In this document: piece by piece, positions 59,337 through 64,000 of the stretch | Layout of the letters: each line of letters starts with the position of its first letter | Position numbering within the stretch: position 1 is the first letter of the stretch | DNA from: JBBPZK01 sp965219175 | Lineage (GTDB): Bacteria; Actinomycetota; Rubrobacteria; Rubrobacterales; Rubrobacteraceae | Assembly: GCA_965219175.1 (NCBI GenBank) | Contig: CBDCNI010000001.1 | Location: forward strand, 2,232,001-2,296,000 | DNA: 64,000 nt | Reading direction: 5' to 3' | The notes under the pieces: generated by a model | Told to the model about the DNA's origin: nothing | Seen by the model: the letters and a program-made list of their open reading frames with translations, nothing else | Databases searched by the model: none | Made by a program: the position numbers and the translations under genes

Positions 59337-60128
59337 TCATTGTTGAGAGGAAATCACAGCAGCCTTCTTAATAGTTTCGTCCCAGGGATGCAATTTTTTC
59401 ATGGTTTCCAAACTTAGATCGTAGATACTGGGGATTTCAGGTGGAAACGGCGACAAGGGTATTCCCGTCTCTTCTTCCAACTTTCTATGCATGCTCTCGT
59501 TGTGCTCTCGATAGGCTTTGAGGAATGTCCTACCATGGAAGTCAGAGAATGGCTCCTCGGCCCATCTCAGCCTTGTGTCCTCCGACATATCCGCATCTTT
59601 GAGATCCTCATATATACTGTCGCAGTATTCTAAGATACTCACATAGTCTTCACGGTATTCCAACATGATCCGGTTTATTGGTTTTTCGAAAGTCAGAGCA
59701 TCAGGGTATTCTCTGGAGAGCAACAGCGTTGATAGGGCTCGTGCCATTCGGCCGTTACCATCGCAGAAGGGATGTATCCGAACAAATCTGTAATGAAACC
59801 GGCCTGCTGTGTGCATGCCCTCTAGCGCAAGAGAGCCCCGTTCGACATCTTCCAACAAAGTCAATACATCTGTTTTCACCCGCCATGCTGGGCTCATATG
59901 CCTTGTCAAGTACTCTACCCCGTTTGTCTCCATCTCATCTGTCACGTCCCTGAAATGGCCTGCTTTTATGGGCCGTTTAGGTCTTTCAGGCACGTCTTTC
60001 ATTAGCATGGCGTGCAACCCACGCACCATACCCAGGCCCAAAGAACGTCCTTGCTCCACACAAGTAGAGATTGCCTTCTCGACCTCAGCTAAGTTGGCAA
60101 TCTCTATAGGGTGCTTGTCAGATTGCAA
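59337..60128 (-). CDS. Fic-domain protein (AMPylase-type)
   Basis: Fic proteins transfer AMP or another nucleotide part to target hydroxyls. The 263 residues contain the complete core motif HPFCDGNGRMAR (His119, Asp123, Arg127, Arg130) after HTAGRFHYRFVRI, and PIKAGHFRDVTD in the flap region. An N-terminal inhibitory motif is missing from this product. One instead sits at the end of the TIR protein encoded 11 nt upstream. The TTG start at 60128 has a poor ribosome site, so the frame may be reached by coupling or frameshift. More AT-rich than its neighbours. Confidence 0.88.
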   Translation of the reverse strand: MQSDKHPIEIANLAEVEKAISTCVEQGRSLGLGMVRGLHAMLMKDVPERPKRPIKAGHFRDVTDEMETNGVEYLTRHMSPAWRVKTDVLTLLEDVERGSLALEGMHTAGRFHYRFVRIHPFCDGNGRMARALSTLLLSREYPDALTFEKPINRIMLEYREDYVSILEYCDSIYEDLKDADMSEDTRLRWAEEPFSDFHGRTFLKAYREHNESMHRKLEEETGIPLSPFPPEIPSIYDLSLETMKKLHPWDETIKKAAVISSQQ

Positions 60129-60139
60129 GCTGCTGACTG

Positions 60140-61186
60140 CTAAACGTTATCGCTTAGCAAGACCTTACGAACTTCTTCAAGAGTAACGGTCGGATCCTCG
60201 ATAGCGAGACTAGCGTAAACCGACTGGATGAGGCTTTCGATCCTCCGATCCTCGTCGACAGATTCCATGGCTCTTCGTGCCTCTTCAGCGTCCAGTCGGT
60301 CCTTTTCTCCTGAATCAAGTTCCCCAGGAAGTACTTCGGCGATAGCCTCCGCGACTTCTTCCAAGGTCATTTTTTTGGTATCAAGCGCAACCTTGTCAGC
60401 GAGAGACGGACTATATTCGAGCACATCTTCGTGACTCAAGTTGTGCCAAATAGGCAGGATCAACTTTTTCCGTCCCGAGATTTCTCTAGCGGTCAACCCG
60501 TCCAACTCGCGCTGCGGCCAAGCCTTAGCAAAGAAGTGCGGAGAGAGTACGACAAGACCGTACGCGGAGTTAGCTATGCCCTTGTCGATGGCTTGCCGTA
60601 AGCTGTCTCCGACCTTTAGCACGAACTCATCGTACCAGACTCGGTACCCCATGCTTCTAAGCAGCCCAGCTAAAGGCTCTACGAACTCCTCTTTGTCTTG
60701 GCTGGCGTGCGAGATAAAGATATCGTACTGGCCTTCGTCCTTGCCGCCCAGGGCCAAGTCATACTGTGGAAATTCTACTAACAACCTGTCCTGCAGACCT
60801 TGTATATAATTGCGCTCTCTGACCTCTTGCGTTAGAGCTTTCTCGTGTCTCAGTTCCTCCACCCGTCGCTTCTTATCTTGCTTGGCTTCTTCCTGATGCA
60901 GTCGCTGTTGGGCAACGTTAAGTTCCTTGCTTTTCCTTGCTATATTACCCTGTAAGTCGGAAGCGTTTTTCTGGATTTTCGCCAATTCTTTGCGGAGACG
61001 GTCAGCTTTAGTTACCTTTGTTCTTAGACTCGATTGTGAAGTACTCTTGTTGATGCTTTGCTCGGTCTGCGTAAGTTCACTACTCTTCTTGGCTTCCTTG
61101 TCCCGCTCTGACGCGAGCTTCTTACTTAGAGCAGAGATATCAGACGTGAGCTTTGCGACCTTATTCTGGTACACGGATACGGACAT
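60140..61186 (-). CDS. Coiled-coil TIR-domain protein with Fic-inhibitor-like C-terminus
   Basis: A 348-residue protein. Residues 1-135 are a long charged coiled coil; 153-285 form a TIR domain (YDIFISHASQDKEEFVEPL, YRVWYDEFVLKVGDSLRQAI, GLVVLSPHFFAKAWPQREL). Glu227 is in the position of the catalytic Glu of NAD-cleaving TIRs. The tail, ASLAIEDPTVTLEEVRKVLL (325-344), resembles the (S/T)xxxE(G/N) inhibitory helix of Fic proteins such as FICD, with Asp at the last place. Bacterial TIR proteins often act in anti-phage defence. Promoter and inverted repeat lie just upstream. Confidence 0.88.
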   Translation of the reverse strand: MSVSVYQNKVAKLTSDISALSKKLASERDKEAKKSSELTQTEQSINKSTSQSSLRTKVTKADRLRKELAKIQKNASDLQGNIARKSKELNVAQQRLHQEEAKQDKKRRVEELRHEKALTQEVRERNYIQGLQDRLLVEFPQYDLALGGKDEGQYDIFISHASQDKEEFVEPLAGLLRSMGYRVWYDEFVLKVGDSLRQAIDKGIANSAYGLVVLSPHFFAKAWPQRELDGLTAREISGRKKLILPIWHNLSHEDVLEYSPSLADKVALDTKKMTLEEVAEAIAEVLPGELDSGEKDRLDAEEARRAMESVDEDRRIESLIQSVYASLAIEDPTVTLEEVRKVLLSDNV

Positions 61187-61205
61187 AAACTAGCCTCGTC
61201 TCTGA

Positions 61206-61246
61206 TCTATAACGTTTGCGGCTCTCATGTGAAGGATACCGCAAAC
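61206..61246 (-). promoter_or_regulatory. Promoter and inverted repeat upstream of the TIR gene
   Basis: Minus-strand TTCACA (61228-61233) and TATAGA (61206-61211) are 16 nt apart, about 20 nt before the start. GTTTGCGG (61214-61221) and CCGCAAAC (61239-61246) are perfect 8-bp inverted arms around the -35, a probable operator. The remaining part, 61247-61325, holds nothing I recognise. Confidence 0.55.
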
Positions 61247-61325
61247 CTCAGAGGTATCGAGAAATGCTGTCCGATGGTAGCCATTCTTTTTCATCTTGCA
61301 GCAGCATAATGCTGTTTCTATCCGC

Positions 61326-61356
61326 TAAAAAGAGGGACCGGATAACCGACCCCTCC
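61326..61356 (-). terminator. Rho-independent terminator after aceA
   Basis: Minus strand GAGGGGTCGG-TTAT-CCGGTCCCTC, a paired stem with a small internal mismatch, followed by TTTTT. It lies after the octamer array. Confidence 0.75.
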
Positions 61357-61357
61357 G

Positions 61358-61389
61358 CTGACAAGCTGAACTGCTGATGCGCTAACCAG
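61358..61389 (-). repeat. Octamer array, 4 units, after aceA
   Basis: Plus-strand units CTGACAAG, CTGAACTG, CTGATGCG, CTAACCAG (the last with one change), directly abutting the aceA stop codon at 61390. Confidence 0.82.
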
Positions 61390-62673
61390 CTACTTCACGA
61401 ACTGCGCTTCTTCGGTCGAGCCGGTGAGGGCCGTAGTGGAAGCGGCGCCTCCGGCGATGACCTGGGCGACCTCGTCGAAGTATCCGGCCCCGACTTCGCG
61501 CTGGTGTTTGGTTGCTGTGTAGCCGTGCTTCTCGGCGGCGAACTCGGCTTGCTGCAACTCGGAATAGGCGGCCATGCCGCGCTCCCGGTAGTCGTGAGCC
61601 AGCTCGAACATGCTGTAGTTGAGGGCGTGGAAGCCAGCGAGGGTGATGAACTGGAACTTGTAGCCCATCTCCCCCAACTGCTCCTGGAAAGTGGCGATGT
61701 CCTCCTCGGAGAGTTTTGCTTTCCAGTTGAACGACGGCGAGCAGTTGTAGGCGAGGAGCTTGCCGGGATGCTTGGCGTGGATGGCTTCGGCGAAGCGACG
61801 CGCCTCCTCGATATTCGGCTCGGAGGTTTCACACCAGATCACATCGGCGTAAGGCGCGTAAGAGAGGCCGCGGGAAATCGCCTGCTCAAGCCCCGCCCGG
61901 ACCCGGTAGAACCCTTCCATCGTCCGCTCGCCGGTCAGGAACTCATGGTCCGCCGGGTCTATGTCGGAGGTTATGAGGTTCGCGCCGTTCGCGTCGGTCC
62001 GGGCGACGAGCACCGTAGGCACGCCCATCACATCCGCCGCGAGCCTCGCCGAGATGAGGTTCCTGACGGCCTGGGCAGTCGGAATGAGAACCTTGCCGCC
62101 CATGTGCCCACACTTCTTCTCCGATGCGAGCTGGTCCTCGAAGTGAACGCCCGCCGCCCCAGCTTCGATCATCGCTTTCATGATCTCGAACACGTTCAAC
62201 GCTCCACCGAAGCCAGCCTCCGCGTCGGCGACTATCGGCGCGAACCAGTTGACGCCGTTCTTGCCCTCGGAGTGGTGGATCTGGTCTGCCCGCTGCAACG
62301 CCTGGTTGATCCTCTTGACCACGTTCGGCACGCTATCGGCCGGATACAAGCTCTGGTCCGGGTACATCTGTCCGGCCAGGTTCGCGTCGGCCGCGACCTG
62401 CCAACCGGAAAGGTAGATCGCCTTCAAACCAGCCTTGACCTGCTGCACCGCCTGGTTGCCCGTCAGAGCCCCGAGCGCGTTGACGTAGCCCTCATCGTTC
62501 ATCGAGCTCCACAACCGCTCCGCGCCAAGCCTCGCCAGCGTGTGCTCGATCCTGACCGACCCCCGCAACCGCGCCACACTCTCACCCGAGTACGGACGCT
62601 CGACTCCTTCCCAGCGCTCCCCTCTCCACTCCCTCTCTATCTCTATCTCCCCAACCTGGTTCCCGTTCATCAT
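61390..62673 (-). CDS. aceA: Isocitrate lyase
   Basis: Splits isocitrate to succinate and glyoxylate, the first glyoxylate-shunt step, needed for growth on fatty acids and acetate. The 427 residues have the catalytic-Cys motif SEKKCGHMGGKVLIPT, DAEAGFGGALNVFE, LVARTDANGANLITSDID and YNCSPSFNW. Length is normal for the AceA type. ATG at 62673 follows GAGGAGAGAG (GTG at 62676 also possible). It lies downstream of aceB. Its 3' end, array and terminator exist a second time at 59156-59289. Confidence 0.97.
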   Translation of the reverse strand: MMNGNQVGEIEIEREWRGERWEGVERPYSGESVARLRGSVRIEHTLARLGAERLWSSMNDEGYVNALGALTGNQAVQQVKAGLKAIYLSGWQVAADANLAGQMYPDQSLYPADSVPNVVKRINQALQRADQIHHSEGKNGVNWFAPIVADAEAGFGGALNVFEIMKAMIEAGAAGVHFEDQLASEKKCGHMGGKVLIPTAQAVRNLISARLAADVMGVPTVLVARTDANGANLITSDIDPADHEFLTGERTMEGFYRVRAGLEQAISRGLSYAPYADVIWCETSEPNIEEARRFAEAIHAKHPGKLLAYNCSPSFNWKAKLSEEDIATFQEQLGEMGYKFQFITLAGFHALNYSMFELAHDYRERGMAAYSELQQAEFAAEKHGYTATKHQREVGAGYFDEVAQVIAGGAASTTALTGSTEEAQFVK

Positions 62674-62717
62674 CACTCTCTCCTCTCGTCGGACCTGTTT
62701 TTCCTACTGACCATCAA

Positions 62718-62742
62718 GCACATATGTGTGCATATATGTGCA
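62718..62742. promoter_or_regulatory. Tandem palindromes upstream of aceA
   Basis: CACATATGTG (62719-62728) is a perfect 10-bp palindrome, and CATATATG (62731-62738), flanked by GC pairs, is a second just beside it. They lie 46-69 nt before the aceA start, where a regulator would be expected. Confidence 0.5.
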
Positions 62743-62824
62743 AGCATCGAACAAGCTGCCCGGTCCATACCTGAGACGAACCGGGCCAGGGTACGTGTCC
62801 CACGCTCCGGGGCAGGAGGACGGT

Positions 62825-62855
62825 AGCCGGCGGCCGGGCTGTGTGGCCGCCGGCT
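62825..62855. repeat. GC-rich hairpin between aceB and aceA
   Basis: AGCCGGCGGCC and GGCCGCCGGCT are perfect 11-bp inverted arms with a 9-nt loop, 42 nt beyond the aceB stop. No T run follows on the minus strand, so it may stabilise mRNA or terminate only partly. Confidence 0.75.
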
Positions 62856-62896
62856 CGGTCTCTGACGGGTGTCGAGAGAGTGTTTACCGTTCCTCC

Positions 62897-64000
62897 TTAC
62901 TTGAGCAATTCGTAGCCGGGCAGGGTCAGGAACTCGACGAACTCGTCGTCGGTGGAGATGCGGGCGAAGAGGTCGGCAGCGTTGCCGAACTCGTCGTTCT
63001 CCCAGCGGTCCTCACCGACTATGTCCTTTATCTTTTCGAGTTCCTCGTCGAGGACTTCGTGGAAGAGTTCCTCGGTCACTTCGGTGCCATCTTCGAGGAC
63101 ACCCTGGTCGTGGTGGATCCACTGCCACACCTGCGCCCGGCTGATCTCCGCCGTCGCCGCATCTTCCATGAGGTTGAAGACCGGGACCGCGCCTCGTCCC
63201 GCGAGCCACGCCGCCAGGTACTGCACGCCCACGGAGACGTTATTGCGGAAGCCGTCCATGGTGATCTCACCTTCCGGCTTCTCTATCAGGTCCTCCGCCG
63301 AAACATCCACGTCGGGCATCTTGTCGATCTGGTTCGGTTGCGGCATGTACTCGTCGAACGCCTTCTTCGCGAGCCCGACCATTCCCGGATGGGCAACCCA
63401 CGTTCCGTCGTGGCCGTCTTTTGCCTCGCGCTCCTTGTCCTCGCGCACCTTGTTGTTGGCGAACTCCGTCCACTCCGGGTCGTCGGAGCGTGGGATCTGG
63501 GCGGCCATCCCACCCATCGCGTGGGCCCCGTGCTGGTGGCAGGTCTTGATGGTCAACAGCGAGTAATCCCGCATGAACGGGACGGTCATCGTTACCGAGT
63601 TTCGGTCCGGCAGCAGCATATCCTGCTCGCGGAACTTCTTGATGTACGAGAAGATGTAATCCCACCGTCCACAGTTGAGGCCAGCCGAATGCTCGCGCAA
63701 CTCGTAGAGGATCTCGTGCATCTCGAACGTCGCAAGTATCGTCTCTATAAGGACCGTCGCCTTTATGGTCCCCTGCGGGATCCCGAGCTCGTCCTGCGCC
63801 ATCACGAAGATGTCGTTCCAGAGCCTCGCCTCAAGGTGGCTCTCCATCTTCGGCAGATAGAAGTACGGGCCGGAACCGCTGTCCAGGAGCGCCTGCGCGT
63901 TGTGGAAGAAGTACAGCCCGAAGTCGAAGATGCCCGCCGGGACCTCTTTACCGTCCACCAACATATGCTTCTCGAAGAGGTGCCAGCCGCGCGGCCTCGC
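62897..64000 (-). CDS. aceB: Malate synthase A, C-terminal part (runs off right edge)
   Basis: Condenses glyoxylate with acetyl-CoA to malate, the second glyoxylate-shunt step. The frame is open to position 64000, where it reads RPRGWHLFEKHMLVDG, a normal internal segment, so the true start lies outside. Other motifs are FDFGLYFFHNAQALLDSGSG, LPKMESHLEARLWND, GTIKATVLIETILATFEMHE with catalytic residues, RWDYIFSYIKKF and HQHGAHAMGGMAAQIP. It is upstream of aceA, 223 bp away. Confidence 0.96.
   Translation of the reverse strand, partial: ARPRGWHLFEKHMLVDGKEVPAGIFDFGLYFFHNAQALLDSGSGPYFYLPKMESHLEARLWNDIFVMAQDELGIPQGTIKATVLIETILATFEMHEILYELREHSAGLNCGRWDYIFSYIKKFREQDMLLPDRNSVTMTVPFMRDYSLLTIKTCHQHGAHAMGGMAAQIPRSDDPEWTEFANNKVREDKEREAKDGHDGTWVAHPGMVGLAKKAFDEYMPQPNQIDKMPDVDVSAEDLIEKPEGEITMDGFRNNVSVGVQYLAAWLAGRGAVPVFNLMEDAATAEISRAQVWQWIHHDQGVLEDGTEVTEELFHEVLDEELEKIKDIVGEDRWENDEFGNAADLFARISTDDEFVEFLTLPGYELLK

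Noticed and set aside
60128..60150. Programmed -1 frameshift site at the TIR-Fic junction
   Set aside because: The heptamer there does not follow the X-XXY-YYZ rule and I see no strong downstream stem, so I keep it as a possibility in findings but do not annotate it as a site.
59290..61325. Integrase or transposase that could explain the aceA end duplication
   Set aside because: Only the Fic and TIR genes are present; no recombinase motif in any frame that I read. The mobile-element idea therefore rests on the duplication alone.
61504..62826. Open frame of 440 codons antisense to aceA
   Set aside because: Antisense shadow without protein-like features.
1..64000. tRNA, rRNA or tmRNA genes, riboswitches
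   Set aside because: No cloverleaf-like segments, rRNA signatures or known riboswitch cores were recognised in the gaps; a covariance-model scan would be needed to exclude weak cases.

Overview
The window looks like chromosomal DNA of a high-GC Gram-positive bacterium. The likeliest source is an actinomycete of the Rubrobacter type, judging from GTG and TTG starts, sugar lipoproteins with lipoboxes, a carotenoid cyclase, and a glyoxylate shunt next to a large fatty-acid beta-oxidation set. This assignment is inference; no rRNA or tRNA gene is present to confirm it.

Layout. 1-2.7 kb: the 5' part of a lycopene cyclase, a zinc alcohol dehydrogenase and a DJ-1/PfpI protein. 2.8-7.5 kb: a complete Leloir operon (sugar/H+ symporter, a 27-codon ORF, galT, galE, galK) with a recognisable promoter. 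7.7-27.8 kb: about 20 kb transcribed in one direction, holding two sugar-polymer loci. The first is arabinose-type (GH2, GH51, LacI regulator, ABC importer, YesL, GH127). The second carries GH1 and GH5-like hydrolases, a second ABC importer and a second LacI regulator. 28.1-34.1 kb: a DeoR-type regulator, two aldo/keto reductases and a GH38 alpha-mannosidase.

34.2-52.7 kb is lipid and acyl-CoA metabolism. It holds two acyl-CoA ligases, enoyl-CoA hydratase, a monooxygenase-esterase-SDR operon resembling mycobacterial mymA-lipR-sadH, fadA, fadB, a PadR regulator, an acyl-CoA dehydrogenase and a quinone oxidoreductase; clpS sits among them. 52.7-54.3 kb is a small, partly decayed patch: an XRE regulator with a membrane partner, a broken ASCH gene and a gene with an in-frame TGA. 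54.4-59.1 kb is an ECF sigma / anti-sigma / ABC-2 transporter operon in which one permease is frameshifted. 61.4-64 kb encodes the glyoxylate shunt (aceB, aceA).

The most unusual signals are these. (1) A more AT-rich TIR-Fic gene pair (59.3-61.2 kb) sits downstream of aceA and is bordered on its far side by a second, displaced copy of the aceA 3' end with its own terminator. The Fic-type inhibitory motif lies at the C-terminus of the TIR protein, and the two reading frames differ by one -1 step. (2) A family of intergenic arrays is built from octamers of the form CTGA-NNN-G. They lie just after stop codons in one orientation and before start codons in the other, and as inverted pairs they flank a four-helix-bundle gene inside fadB-fadA and a 19-bp perfect hairpin elsewhere. 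(3) A 27-codon ORF is translationally overlapped with galT.
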